A DNA stretch of 64,000 bases from assembly GCF_041435095.1 (NCBI RefSeq), contig NZ_CP108025.1, positions 6,634,001 through 6,698,000 on the forward strand. The letters are read 5' to 3'. Below are positions 38,044 to 47,672 of this stretch, piece by piece. How positions within the stretch are numbered: the first letter of the stretch is position 1; every line of letters starts with the position of its first letter. The translations under genes and the position numbers were made by a program. A model generated the notes under the pieces. The model did not search any database and was not told the DNA's origin. It saw nothing but the letters and a program-made list of their open reading frames with translations. Source of the stretch: Kitasatospora sp. NBC_00315. Lineage in GTDB: Bacteria > Actinomycetota > Actinomycetes > Streptomycetales > Streptomycetaceae.

Positions 38044-38724
38044 TCAGGTCCGCGCCGGTACCCGGAGCCGGCCGTCGTGGACCTCGGCGACCTGGTCGAC
38101 GGCGGTGAGGTGGGTGCGGTCGTGGGTGACCAGCACGGTCGCCGTCGCCCGGCGATGGGTGAGCTCCGTGACGAGGCCGACGACGGCGGCGCCGCGTTCG
38201 TGGTCGAGGGCGCTGGTCGGCTCGTCCACCAGCAGGACGGTCGGGTCGTTCATCAGCGCGCGGGCGATGTTGACGCGCTGGCGCTGGCCGCCGGAGAGCT
38301 GGTGCGGGCGGCGGCCGGCCAGATCGCCGAGGCCGACGGCGTCCAGCAGCTCCAGCGCGCGGGGGCGGGCGGAGCGCGGCGACCGGCCGTCGAGGTGCGC
38401 CATCACCTGGAGCTGTTCGGCGGCGGTGAGGGAGGGCAGCAGGTTCGGCTGCTGGAAGACGATCCCGATCCGGTCGCGGCGCAGCGCCGCCAGTGCGCCG
38501 CGGTTCAGGCCCCGGGTGTCGACGCCGTCGACGACCACCCGCCCGCGGTCCGGCGTGATCAGGGTGGCGGCGACCGCCAGCAGGCTGGACTTGCCGGAGC
38601 CGGACGGGCCGACCACGGCGGTGACGGTGCCGGCCGGCACCTCCAGGCCGACGTCGTCCAGCGCGGTGAGCCGGCCGTCGCCGTCCGGGTAGGTGAGGGT
38701 GACGTGGTCGAGGATCAGACTCAT
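38044..38724 (-). CDS. ABC exporter ATPase (MacB/LolD type)
   Basis: 226 residues. Walker A GPSGSGKSS (about 39-47), Q-loop FQQPNLLPSL, signature LSGGQRQR, Walker B VLLVDEPTSALD and switch His in VTHD. This composition matches the ATPase of FtsX-type (MacB/BceA) transporters. The ATG overlaps the stop of the permease gene (ATGA). With the permease it would export or extract a peptide or lipid-like compound. It is divergent from a histidine kinase gene. Confidence 0.92.
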   Translation of the reverse strand: MSLILDHVTLTYPDGDGRLTALDDVGLEVPAGTVTAVVGPSGSGKSSLLAVAATLITPDRGRVVVDGVDTRGLNRGALAALRRDRIGIVFQQPNLLPSLTAAEQLQVMAHLDGRSPRSARPRALELLDAVGLGDLAGRRPHQLSGGQRQRVNIARALMNDPTVLLVDEPTSALDHERGAAVVGLVTELTHRRATATVLVTHDRTHLTAVDQVAEVHDGRLRVPART

Positions 38725-39809
38725 CGGGCGCTCCCCAGAGCGGTCAGCGGGTCGACGGAGGTGATGCGGCGGACGGAGAGCCCCGCGCCGAGCGCGCCGA
38801 GCGCGATCATCACGGCGGCCGGCACCAGGACGGTCGGCGCGTCCAGGACGAACGGCACGGCGGAGCCGATGGCGGCCCCCACCCCGGCGGCGATCGCGGT
38901 GCCCAGGGCGGCGCCGAGCACGAGGAGCAGGACGGCCTGGCCGAGCGCGTCCCGCAGCAGGTACGCCGTCGAGGCGCCGAGCGCCTTCAGCACGGCGACG
39001 TCGCCGCTGCGCTGGATCGTCCAGACCGTGAAGAAGGCCCCGACGACCAGCGCCGAGATGGCGAACAGGAAGCCCCGCATGAGCTGCAGCGAGCCGTTCT
39101 CCGAGGTGTAGGAGCCGATCGCGGCCAGCGAGTCGTCCAGGGTCAGCGTCCTGGTGGTGAACCGCCGGTCGGCGGCGGCCAGGTCGGGGTGGGAGCCGAG
39201 CCGCAGGGCGATCACGGTGGCGTGTTCGCCGGGCTGGGCGGACGCGGCGATGTGCTGCCAGTCCTCCAGGGCGGTCCAGATCACCGGGGTGTGGCTGAAC
39301 GAGGCGTCGCCCGCCACGGCGGCCACCGTCAGCTCCCGGCCGGCCAGGGTGATCGTGGCGCCGGGTCCGACCCCGAGGTTCCCGGCGGCGGTGCCGGAGA
39401 GCACGGCCCGGCCCGCGGCGAGCGCGTCGCCCCGCGGTGCCAGGTCGGAGCCCGCCGGGACGCCGAGGGCGGAGACCGCCGAGCCGCGCTGCCCGGCGGC
39501 GGCCCGGGCGGTGGTGACGCCGAGCGGCTGGGCGGAGGCGACGCCGGGGGTGTGCGCCCAGCCGTCCCACTGCGCGGGGGTGACCCGGGAGTCGGTGAAG
39601 GAGAGCTTCTGCCCCTCGGCCGGCGCCGAGAAGACCAGGCGGTCGGCGGGCAGGCCGGTGACGGCCGAGACGTTCTGGCGGCCCAGCCCGGCGGTCAGCC
39701 CGGACAACAGGCCGACCAGCACGGTGATCAGTACGATGACGGTCCCCATCAGGGCGAACCGCCCCTTGGCGAACCCCAGGTCCCTCCGGGCGACGAACAC
39801 GACGGTCAC
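38721..39809 (-). CDS. FtsX/MacB-type ABC permease
   Basis: 362 residues from the GTG at 39809 (gagagg site); the frame extends further upstream without support. An N-terminal membrane helix (about 20-40), a large extracellular domain (about 45-240), and three C-terminal helices with the FtsX pattern (about 245-350). Forms the transporter with the overlapping ATPase. The 172-bp divergent gap to the kinase (39810-39981) includes an AT-richer stretch (39900-39955) suited to shared regulation. Confidence 0.88.
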   Translation of the reverse strand: MTVVFVARRDLGFAKGRFALMGTVIVLITVLVGLLSGLTAGLGRQNVSAVTGLPADRLVFSAPAEGQKLSFTDSRVTPAQWDGWAHTPGVASAQPLGVTTARAAAGQRGSAVSALGVPAGSDLAPRGDALAAGRAVLSGTAAGNLGVGPGATITLAGRELTVAAVAGDASFSHTPVIWTALEDWQHIAASAQPGEHATVIALRLGSHPDLAAADRRFTTRTLTLDDSLAAIGSYTSENGSLQLMRGFLFAISALVVGAFFTVWTIQRSGDVAVLKALGASTAYLLRDALGQAVLLLVLGAALGTAIAAGVGAAIGSAVPFVLDAPTVLVPAAVMIALGALGAGLSVRRITSVDPLTALGSAR

Positions 39810-39981
39810 GGTCCTCTCTCGGCAACGGTGCGGCGACGGTGCGCCGACGGTCACCAATCTCGCCGCCGGGCCCGCGTCCGGGCATCGCACCGGGGATTGG
39901 ATCCTGCGCATCGAAGGACACAACCGCAGGTCAACCTTTCGATTGATGCTCGTGCGCCGTCGGCCCGCCTAGCCTGGAGGG

Positions 39982-41181
39982 ATGGCGACCGACCGTTCAC
40001 CCACCCCCGTCGCCCGCGTGCTGCGGCTCTGCCTGCACCTGCTCGTGGCCGGCCTGCTGGCCCTGGCCGTGGCCCGCTCCTTCGCCGGCCACGCGCCGCA
40101 CCCGGCGGCCGTCACCGTCGCGGCGGCCGTGACGGCCGCGGTCTACGCGGCGGGCCCGCTGCTGGGCCCGGTGCGCCGCTCGCGCACCGGGGCGGCGCTG
40201 TGGCTGGCCGCCCTCGCGGCGGCCTGGCTGGTGCTGCTGGCGCTGACCGAGGACGGGGTCTGGCTCGCCTTCCCGCTCTACTTCCTCCAGCTGCACCTGC
40301 TCGGGCGCCGCAGCGGGCTGATCGCGGTGGGTCTCACCACGGCGGCCGCCGTCACCGGCTTCGCCTGGCACCGCCACGAGGTCAGCGCGGCGGCGGCGAT
40401 CGGGCCCACCCTCGGCGCGGCCGTCGCCACCGCGACCGTGCTGGGCTACCAGGCGCTGTACCGGGAGAGCGAGGAGCGCCGCCGTCTGATCGACGAGCTG
40501 AGCGCGGCCCGGGCCGACCTGGTCGCAGCCCACCACACCGCCGGGGTGCTGGCCGAACGCGAACGCCTGGCCCGCGAGATCCACGACACCCTCGCCCAGA
40601 GCCTGTCCAGCATCCAGCTCCTGCTGCGCGCGGCCGGCCGGGCCCTGCCCGAGCGGACCGAGGCCGCCGCAGGGTACGTGGAGCAGGCCCGGCAGGCCGC
40701 CCAGGACAACCTCGCCGAGGCCCGCCGCTTCGTGCGGGCGCTCACCCCGCCGGGCCTCGACGGCTCCTCGCTGCCGGCCGCGCTGGAGCGACTGTGCGCG
40801 GTCACGGCCGAGCACAGCGGGGTACCGGTGCGGTTCCATCTCTCGGGCGTTCCCGCGCCGCTGCCGGTGCCGCACGAGACCGCGCTGCTGCGGATCGCGC
40901 AGTCCGCGCTGGCGAACACCGTGCGGCACGCGGGGGCCTCCCACGCCGAGGTGACGCTCAGCTACATGGACTCCGAGGTCGCCCTCGACGTCCTCGACGA
41001 CGGCAGCGGTTTCGACCCGGCCGACCTCCCCGCGCCCGGCACCGGCGACGCGGGGTTCGGCCTGCCCGCGATGCGGGCCCGGGCCCGCGCCCTGGGCGGT
41101 ACCTTCACCCTGGAGACCGCCCCCGGCCGGGGCACCGCGCTGGCGGTCCTGCTCCCCGAACCCGCCGAGGACACCCCGTGA
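39982..41181 (+). CDS. NarL-type sensor histidine kinase
   Basis: 399 residues. Five to six N-terminal membrane helices (about 12-160) with little outside sequence, so the signal is probably sensed in the membrane. The HisKA_3 dimer domain has the phosphorylated His201 (REIHDTLAQSLSS). The HATPase domain has ANTVRHAGAS (N box), DDGSGFD and GFGLPAMRARA. An atypical intramembrane-sensing kinase is often paired with exporters such as the divergent ABC genes. Its final codons overlap the response regulator start. Confidence 0.93.
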   Translation: MATDRSPTPVARVLRLCLHLLVAGLLALAVARSFAGHAPHPAAVTVAAAVTAAVYAAGPLLGPVRRSRTGAALWLAALAAAWLVLLALTEDGVWLAFPLYFLQLHLLGRRSGLIAVGLTTAAAVTGFAWHRHEVSAAAAIGPTLGAAVATATVLGYQALYRESEERRRLIDELSAARADLVAAHHTAGVLAERERLAREIHDTLAQSLSSIQLLLRAAGRALPERTEAAAGYVEQARQAAQDNLAEARRFVRALTPPGLDGSSLPAALERLCAVTAEHSGVPVRFHLSGVPAPLPVPHETALLRIAQSALANTVRHAGASHAEVTLSYMDSEVALDVLDDGSGFDPADLPAPGTGDAGFGLPAMRARARALGGTFTLETAPGRGTALAVLLPEPAEDTP

Positions 41182-41819
41182 GCGACCCGATCCGACTGCT
41201 GCTCGCCGACGACCACCCCGTGGTGCGGGCCGGACTGCGGGCCGTCCTGGAGACCGAGAGCGATCTCAGCATCGTCGCGGAGGCCGCCACCGCCGAGCAG
41301 GCGGTGGCCCTGGCCGCCGAACTCGACCTCGACGTGGTGCTGATGGACCTCCAGTTCGGCCCCGGCATGAACGGCGCCCAGGCCACCGCCGCCATCACCG
41401 CCCGCCCCGGCGCGCCCCGGGTGCTGATCGTCACGACCTACGACACCGACGCCGACACCGTGCCGGCGCTGGCCGCCGGCGCCACCGGCTATCTGCTGAA
41501 GGACGCCCCGCCGGAGGAGCTCGCGGCGGCGGTCCGCGCGGCCGCCGCCGGGCGCTCCGCACTCGCGGCCACCGTCGCGGACCGCCTGGTGGAGCGGATG
41601 CGCACCCCTGCCACCGCGCTCAGCACCCGCGAGACGGAGGTGCTGGAGCTGGTCGCGGCCGGGCTGACCAACCAGCAGATCAGCGGGCGGCTCCACCTCA
41701 GCCAGGCGACCGTGAAGTCCCACCTGGTGCACATCTACACCAAGCTCGACGTCGACTCCCGGACGGCGGCGGTGCGCACCGCCACCACCCGGGGGCTGAT
41801 CAGGCGCGGCGGCCGCTGA
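41178..41819 (+). CDS. NarL-type response regulator
   Basis: 213 residues; the GTG start lies in the kinase stop (GTGA overlap). The receiver has Asp11-Asp12 and phosphoacceptor Asp57 (LMDLQFGPGMNGAQ), with Lys in YLLKDAPPEE. The LuxR-type helix-turn-helix (about 145-205) reads STRETEVLELVAAGLTNQQISGRLHLSQATVKSHL. Cognate partner of the preceding kinase; probably controls the divergent ABC exporter. Ends 3 bp from the convergent allophanate hydrolase gene. Confidence 0.94.
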   Translation: MSDPIRLLLADDHPVVRAGLRAVLETESDLSIVAEAATAEQAVALAAELDLDVVLMDLQFGPGMNGAQATAAITARPGAPRVLIVTTYDTDADTVPALAAGATGYLLKDAPPEELAAAVRAAAAGRSALAATVADRLVERMRTPATALSTRETEVLELVAAGLTNQQISGRLHLSQATVKSHLVHIYTKLDVDSRTAAVRTATTRGLIRRGGR

Positions 41820-41822
41820 CGG

Positions 41823-43472
41823 TCACCGCGGCGCGGCGAGGTAGGCCCGCCAACCGCCGTAGGCCGTGATGTCCTCGGCGCCGTCCAGGGCGGCCGGCTC
41901 GCAGAGGAAGCCCGCCACCCGGCTGCCGTCGGCGAGGCGGACACTGCCGAGGGCCATCGGTTCGGGCAGCCCGGCGGCCAGGGTGCCCAGGCCGGCGGCG
42001 GGGAGCTCCCAGACCTCGGCCTCCACCGAGGATCCGCCGGCCGCGACCCGGACCAGGCCGGGCTTGGCCGGAACGGTGTCCAGGGCGTACAGCCGGTAGT
42101 CGGGGGCGGTCCGGGTCACGGCGGCGGGTGTGGCGCCGAGGGCGAGCAGTTGGCCGTTCAGCGGCTGCCCGCAGAGATGTGCGCCGACCACCGCGACCCG
42201 TACCCGTGGGGGCTCCTCCAGCGACCGGGCGAGCGCGCCCAGCCGGCCTTCGGTGTGCGGGCGGCCGATCAGCATCACCCCGAAGGGCAGGCCCCGGACC
42301 TCCCCGGCGGGGACGGCGAGGGCGCACAGCCCGAGCAGATTGGTGGAGTTGGTGAACCGGCCGAGCCGGGAGTTGGCTCCGACCGGATCGGCGGCGACCT
42401 CGGCCAGGGTCGGGTGGCCCGGCGTGGTGGGCAGCAACAGCGCGTCCGCCTCGCCGAGTTCCGCCAGCGCGAGGGCGCGCAGGCGCTCCAGTTCGGCCAG
42501 GTCCCGGTGGAGCCGGTGGGCGGGGACGTCGCGCCCGGCGGTGATGATGGCGCGCACCACCTGGTCCAGATCGGCCGCGTCGGCGTGCTTGTCGATGAAC
42601 TCGCCGACCGCGGCGTACCGTTCGGCCACGAAGGCGCCTTCGTACAGCATCCTCGCCACCGCGTCGAACGGGGCCGGGTCGATGCTCAGCAGTTCGGCGC
42701 CGGCCGCCGCGAGCCGCTCGGCGGCCGCGAGGTAGGCCCCGGCCCAGCCGTCGTCCAGTTCACCGAGCCGGTCGAGCGCGGGCACCGCGACCCGCCAGGG
42801 CCCCGGCCGGCGCGCCGCGGGGGTGGTGGGCAGCGGGTCGGCGACGACGCCGAACGCCTGCTCGGCGGCGGCGACGCTGCGGGCGAAGACGCTGACGCAG
42901 TCCAGGCTGCGGCAGGCGGGCACCACGCCGGTGGTGGGGACCACGCCCCTGGTGGGCTTGAGGCCGACGACGCCGTTGAACGCGGCCGGCACCCGGCCGG
43001 AGCCCGCGGTGTCCGTCCCCAGGGCCAGGTCGACGATGCCCAGCGCCACGGCGACGGCCGAGCCCGAACTCGAACCGCCCGAGACCCGGGTGGGGTCGAC
43101 GGCGCCGCGCACCGCGCCGTACGGGCTGCGGGTGCCGACCAGGCCGGTCGCGAACTGGTCCATGTTGGTGGTGCCCAGCGGCACCGAGCCGGCCGCCCGC
43201 AGCCTGGCCACGGCGGGCGCGTCGGCCTGCGGCAGGTAGGCGTAGGAGGGGCAGCCGGCGGTGGTGGGCAGCCCGGCGACGTCGATGTTGCCCTTGACCG
43301 CGAACACCGTGCCGGCCAGCGGCAGGCGCTCCCCGGCGGCCAGGCGCCCGTCCACCGCCGCCGCCTCGGCCTCCACCTCGGCCTGCGGGCGCAGATCGAT
43401 CCACACCTCGGGGCGGTCCGCCTGCGCGAGCCTGCGGTACGCCGCGCGCACCCGCTCGACCGCCGCCGTCAT
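41823..43472 (-). CDS. atzF: Allophanate hydrolase
   Basis: 549 residues. Amidase-signature catalytic triad visible as Lys60 (FAVKGNIDVAG), cis-Ser134 (GGSSSGSA) and nucleophile Ser158 (LGTDTAGSGR). A C-terminal domain of about 110 residues (from about 435) is the extra module typical of allophanate hydrolases. Splits allophanate to ammonia and CO2. The ATG overlaps the carboxylase stop, so they are coupled. Last gene of the operon UAAP1-UAAP2-carboxylase-hydrolase. It works on the product of the carboxylase, whether that is urea- or guanidine-derived. Confidence 0.95.
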   Translation of the reverse strand: MTAAVERVRAAYRRLAQADRPEVWIDLRPQAEVEAEAAAVDGRLAAGERLPLAGTVFAVKGNIDVAGLPTTAGCPSYAYLPQADAPAVARLRAAGSVPLGTTNMDQFATGLVGTRSPYGAVRGAVDPTRVSGGSSSGSAVAVALGIVDLALGTDTAGSGRVPAAFNGVVGLKPTRGVVPTTGVVPACRSLDCVSVFARSVAAAEQAFGVVADPLPTTPAARRPGPWRVAVPALDRLGELDDGWAGAYLAAAERLAAAGAELLSIDPAPFDAVARMLYEGAFVAERYAAVGEFIDKHADAADLDQVVRAIITAGRDVPAHRLHRDLAELERLRALALAELGEADALLLPTTPGHPTLAEVAADPVGANSRLGRFTNSTNLLGLCALAVPAGEVRGLPFGVMLIGRPHTEGRLGALARSLEEPPRVRVAVVGAHLCGQPLNGQLLALGATPAAVTRTAPDYRLYALDTVPAKPGLVRVAAGGSSVEAEVWELPAAGLGTLAAGLPEPMALGSVRLADGSRVAGFLCEPAALDGAEDITAYGGWRAYLAAPR

Positions 43473-46400
43473 ACCGTCACCCCCACCGTGACCGGGGCCA
43501 GCACGACCAGCGGCGAGCCGGCCTCCACCTGGTCACCGGGCTTCACCAGCAGGTCGGCGACCACGCCGTCCCGGTCGGCCACCACCGAGGACTCCATCTT
43601 CATCGCCTCCACAGCCATCAACTGCTGCCCCTTGCGGACCTGTTCGCCTGCGCGCACGTCCACCTTCCAGACGCACGCGGTGAACTGCGCCTCCACCACG
43701 GCCCCGCCGGGTGGCGCCGTGACCTGCCGCACCGGCCCCGGGGTGTCGGCGCCCGCGCTCTCGGCCCGGTCGAACTCGCCCGCCTCCTCCCAGGCCTGCC
43801 GTTCGGCGCCGAAGGCCGCGGCCTGCACCGCCCGGAAGTCCTCGATCGGACCGGCGTTCTCGGCCAGGAAGCGCAGGTGGTCGGCGAGCGCGAACTCGCC
43901 CTCCTCGATCCTGAGATCGAGCCGCCCGGCGGCCATGTCCGCGCGCATCTCCAAGAGTTCGTCCGCGGAGACCGGGTACCACTTGATCCGGTCGAAGAAC
44001 CGCAGCAGCCAGGGAGCGCCCGGGGTGAAGGGCCCCCGCTGCTGCCAGCCGGACCACATCTGCACCGTCCGGCCGACGAACTGGTACCCGCCGGGCCCCT
44101 CCATGCCGTACACGCAGAGGTACGCGCCGCCGATGCCGACGGAGTTCTCGGCCGTCCAGGTGCGGGCCGGGTTGTACTTGGTGGTGACCAGCCGGTGCCG
44201 CGGGTCCAGCGGGGTGGCGACCGGTGCGCCGAGGTAGACGTCGCCGAGCCCCAGCACCAGGTACTCGGCGTTGAAGACCGTCCGGTGCACCTCGTCCACC
44301 GACCCCAGGCCGTTGATCCGGCGGATGAACTCGATGTTCCAGGGGCACCACGGCGCGTCGTCCCGTACCCCGGCGATGTAGCGGGCGATCGCCTCGCGGG
44401 TGGCCGGGTCGTCCCAGGAGAGCGGCAGATGGACGGTGCGGCTCGGTACCACCAGCTCGTCGGTGGGCGGCAGCGCGTCCTCGATCTCCCGGACCAGCGC
44501 CAGCAGTCGCGGGACGGACAGGACGTCCGGGTCGGTGTGCACCTGGAGTGAGCGGATGCCCGGGGTGAGGCCGAGCACGCCGGGCACCTGTGCGGCGTCC
44601 AGGTGGGCGGCGAGGGCGTGCACCCGCATCCGCAGGGCCAGGTCCAGCTGCATCGGACCGTACTCGACCAGCAGGTTGTCGTCCCCGCTGCGCCGGTACG
44701 TCACGCTCGGCCGGGCCGCCGTTCCCGGGAGCCGGGCGAGGATGCCGCCGTCGGTGATCGGTGCGCGGGAGGGCGCCGGCGTGCTGGCGGGTGAGCGGCG
44801 CAGCGCGGCGGCGGCCTCCAGGGTGACGGGCACGAAGCGCACGGTGTCACCGGGGCGGAGCTGGCCGAGCTTCCACCGCTCCGCGGTGACCACGGTGGCC
44901 GGGCAGACGAAGCCGCCGAGCGAGGGGCCGTCGGGGCCGAGCAGGACGGGCATGTCGCCGGTGTAGTCCACCGCCCCGACCGAGTACGGCGTGTCGTGGA
45001 TGTTGGACGGGTGCAGCCCGGCCTCGCCGCCGTCGGTCCTGGCCCAGGCCGGCTTGGGCCCGACCAGCCGCACGCCCGTGCGGGCACTGTTGAAGTGCAC
45101 CTTCCAGTCGGCGGCGTAGAACGCCTCGATGTCCGGTTCGGTGAAGAACTCGGGCGCGGCGTGCGGCCCTTCGGCGGCGGCCAGCTGCCAGGCGTGGGTG
45201 AACCCGGGCCGCTGCGCGGGCGCCACCGGCCCGGCGCCGGCGGGCGGTTCGCCGGCGCCGCCGTGCAGCACGTCGCCGACCCGCAGCGCCCGGCCGCCGT
45301 GGCCGCCGAACCGGCCGAGGGTGAACGTGGCCGCGCTGCCGAGGAACCGCGGGACGTCCAGGCCCCCGGCCAGCAGCAGATAGGTGCGCAGCCCCGGCCC
45401 GGCCGGTGCGGCGATGTCCAGCACTGCGCCGGCCGGCACCAGCACCGGCTCCCACTGCGGTACCGGGGCGTCGTCCACCGTGACCGCCGCGGGGGCGCCG
45501 GTGACGCAGATCCAGGTGGCGTGGGTGAAGCGCAGCGCGGGGCCCTGGAGCGTGCATTCCAGGCCCGGCAGGCCCTCGGGGTTGCCCAGGGCCCGGTTGC
45601 CGAGCCGGAAGGACAGGTCGTCCATCGGTCCGCAGGGCGGAACGCCGACGTGCCAGTAGCCGGTGCGGCCGGGCCAGTCCTGGACGGAGCTGAGCGTGCC
45701 GGCCCGCACCACCTCGATCCGCGGGGTGGGATCGGTGATGTCGGCCAGGGTGGCGGTGTGGTGGGCGGCGTCGCGGACGACGGCGACGGCCGGGATGGCC
45801 CGCAGCAGACCGAGGTTGGTCTCGATGCCCTCGATCCTGGTGCCCGCCAGGGCGGTCGACAGCGCGGCCAGGGCCTGCTCGCGGTCGGCGCCGTGCACGA
45901 TGACCTTGGCGAGCATCGGGTCGTAGGAGGTGGTGACCTCGGTGCCGGTCTCGACCCAGGTGTCCACCCGCACGTCCTCGGGGAAGGTCACCTCGGTGAG
46001 CAGCCCGGCGCTGGGGCGGTGGTCGCGGCTGGGATCCTCGGCGTAGACCCGGGCCTCGACGGCGTGGCCGACGGCCGGCCCGGGCTCGCGGACGACGGCG
46101 GTGTCCCCCTGGGCGAGCCGCAGCATCCACTCGACCAGGTCGACGCCGTGCACCGCCTCGGTGACCGGGTGCTCCACCTGGAGGCGGGTGTTGACCTCCA
46201 GGAAGTAGGCCTCCTCGCGGGCGGCGTCGTAGACGAACTCGACGGTGCCGGCCGAGCGGTAGTCGACGCCGGCGCACAACGCGCGGGCGGAGTCGGCCAG
46301 TTGTCGGCGGACGTGGTCGGGCAGCCCCGGCGCCGGCGCCTCCTCCAGCACCTTCTGGTTGCGGCGCTGGAGCGAGCAGTCCCGGTCGCCGAGGGTCACG

Positions 46401-47062
46401 ACCCGGCCGGCGCCGTCGCCGAACACCTGCACCTCGACGTGCCGGGCCCGCTCGACCAGCCGCTCCAGGAAGACACCGGCGGTGGCGAAGCTGGCGGCGG
46501 CGACCCGCTGCACCCGCTCCCAGGCGCCCGCGAGTTCGGCCGCCGAGTGGCAGGCCTGCATGCCGATGCCGCCGCCGCCGCCGGTGGCCTTGAGCATCAC
46601 CGGGTAGCCGATCGTCGCGGCCGCCGCCAGCGCCTCCTCCAGACCGGGCAGCAGTCCGGTGCCGGGCAGCAGCGGGACGCCGGCCGCCTCGGCGGCGGCC
46701 CGCGCGGTGTGCTTGGCGCCGAACACCTCCAGCTGGCCCGGCGTCGGGCCGACGAAGGCCAGCCCGGCGGCCTCCACCCGGCGGGCGAAGTCGGCGTCCT
46801 CGGAGAGGAAGCCGTAGCCGGGGTGGACCGCGCCCGCTCCGCAGTCGAGCGCGGCCTGCAGGACGAGGTCGGCGCGCAGGTAGCTGTCCTTGGCGGGCGC
46901 CGGGCCCAGCCGCACCGCGTGGTCGGCGAGCCGTACGTGCGGCGCCGGGCGGTCCGGGTCGGAGTGGACCGCGACGGTGCGCAGGCCCAGCCGGCGCGCG
47001 GTGCGGATGATCCGGACGGCGATCTCGCCCCGGTTGGCGATCAGCAGCGTGTCGTAGGTCAT
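43469..47062 (-). CDS. Biotin-dependent urea/guanidine carboxylase
   Basis: 1197 residues. Domains: biotin carboxylase (1-445; LLIANRGEIAVRI, MLKATGGGGGIGM), a carboxyltransferase part of two KipA/KipI-like regions (about 450-1100), and a C-terminal biotinyl domain with the biotin lysine Lys1155 (VEAMKMES). It converts urea, or more likely guanidine here, to the carboxylated product using ATP and bicarbonate. The presence of both DUF1989 proteins next to it is the mark of guanidine carboxylases in established work. An active-site alignment is needed to decide. Overlaps the hydrolase start; starts 4 bp after UAAP2. Confidence 0.95.
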   Translation of the reverse strand: MTYDTLLIANRGEIAVRIIRTARRLGLRTVAVHSDPDRPAPHVRLADHAVRLGPAPAKDSYLRADLVLQAALDCGAGAVHPGYGFLSEDADFARRVEAAGLAFVGPTPGQLEVFGAKHTARAAAEAAGVPLLPGTGLLPGLEEALAAAATIGYPVMLKATGGGGGIGMQACHSAAELAGAWERVQRVAAASFATAGVFLERLVERARHVEVQVFGDGAGRVVTLGDRDCSLQRRNQKVLEEAPAPGLPDHVRRQLADSARALCAGVDYRSAGTVEFVYDAAREEAYFLEVNTRLQVEHPVTEAVHGVDLVEWMLRLAQGDTAVVREPGPAVGHAVEARVYAEDPSRDHRPSAGLLTEVTFPEDVRVDTWVETGTEVTTSYDPMLAKVIVHGADREQALAALSTALAGTRIEGIETNLGLLRAIPAVAVVRDAAHHTATLADITDPTPRIEVVRAGTLSSVQDWPGRTGYWHVGVPPCGPMDDLSFRLGNRALGNPEGLPGLECTLQGPALRFTHATWICVTGAPAAVTVDDAPVPQWEPVLVPAGAVLDIAAPAGPGLRTYLLLAGGLDVPRFLGSAATFTLGRFGGHGGRALRVGDVLHGGAGEPPAGAGPVAPAQRPGFTHAWQLAAAEGPHAAPEFFTEPDIEAFYAADWKVHFNSARTGVRLVGPKPAWARTDGGEAGLHPSNIHDTPYSVGAVDYTGDMPVLLGPDGPSLGGFVCPATVVTAERWKLGQLRPGDTVRFVPVTLEAAAALRRSPASTPAPSRAPITDGGILARLPGTAARPSVTYRRSGDDNLLVEYGPMQLDLALRMRVHALAAHLDAAQVPGVLGLTPGIRSLQVHTDPDVLSVPRLLALVREIEDALPPTDELVVPSRTVHLPLSWDDPATREAIARYIAGVRDDAPWCPWNIEFIRRINGLGSVDEVHRTVFNAEYLVLGLGDVYLGAPVATPLDPRHRLVTTKYNPARTWTAENSVGIGGAYLCVYGMEGPGGYQFVGRTVQMWSGWQQRGPFTPGAPWLLRFFDRIKWYPVSADELLEMRADMAAGRLDLRIEEGEFALADHLRFLAENAGPIEDFRAVQAAAFGAERQAWEEAGEFDRAESAGADTPGPVRQVTAPPGGAVVEAQFTACVWKVDVRAGEQVRKGQQLMAVEAMKMESSVVADRDGVVADLLVKPGDQVEAGSPLVVLAPVTVGVTV

Positions 47063-47066
47063 CGGT

Positions 47067-47672
47067 TCAGCCCTCGCTGATCGTCAGCTGGATCGGCGTC
47101 GGGTCGAAGCCGTTGCAGGGGTTGTTGACCTGCGGGCAGTTGGAGACCAGGACCAGGACGTCCGTCTCGGCGCGCAGGACCACCCGCAGACCCGGGGCGG
47201 AGAGGCCGTCCACGATGCCGAGGGTGCCGTCGGGGTCGACCGGGACGTTCATGTACCAGTTGACGTTGCTCACCAGATCGCGCTTGCCGAGCCCCCAACG
47301 GGCGCCCTCCGCGAGGAAGTTCTCCACGCACGCGTGCTGGGACCAGGTGTGGTGCCCGTAGCGCAGCGTGTTGGACTCCTTGGAGCAGGCGCCGCCGATG
47401 GTGTCGTGCCGGCCGCAGTCGTCGGCGAGGACGGTCATCAGCGGGGTGTGCTCGTTGGAGAGCAGCACGCTGCCGCCGGTGAGGAACAGCGAGCCCTGGG
47501 CCTGCAGGGTGTCGGGCGCGCTGTACCGGACGGCGGTGTCGTGCGCGTCGTACACCAGGCAGTCGACGGCCTGGTTGCCGTGCAGGTCGGTGATGGTGAG
47601 CAGCTGCCCGCGGCGCACGACCGCGGACCAGCCGGCGCGGGCGGGCACGATCCGGTCGAGGACGATGCTCAT
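47067..47672 (-). CDS. UAAP2, DUF1989 (carboxyguanidine deiminase subunit type)
   Basis: 201 residues. DUF1989 family, urea-amidolyase-associated protein 2. Motif NEHTPLMTVLADDCGRHD followed by GACS carries the Cys and His residues expected for zinc binding, and NWYMNVP and CPQVNNPCNG are typical. In characterised operons the two DUF1989 proteins (CgdA/CgdB) form the carboxyguanidine deiminase that makes allophanate. Start at the ATG overlapping the UAAP1 stop (ATGA). The carboxylase follows 4 bp later. Confidence 0.92.
   Translation of the reverse strand: MSIVLDRIVPARAGWSAVVRRGQLLTITDLHGNQAVDCLVYDAHDTAVRYSAPDTLQAQGSLFLTGGSVLLSNEHTPLMTVLADDCGRHDTIGGACSKESNTLRYGHHTWSQHACVENFLAEGARWGLGKRDLVSNVNWYMNVPVDPDGTLGIVDGLSAPGLRVVLRAETDVLVLVSNCPQVNNPCNGFDPTPIQLTISEG

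Noticed and set aside
39900..39960. Inverted repeat in the divergent kinase/permease gap as a response-regulator site
   Set aside because: The arms (atcgaagg and cctttcgat) match only with a bulge. Left as AT-rich promoter DNA.
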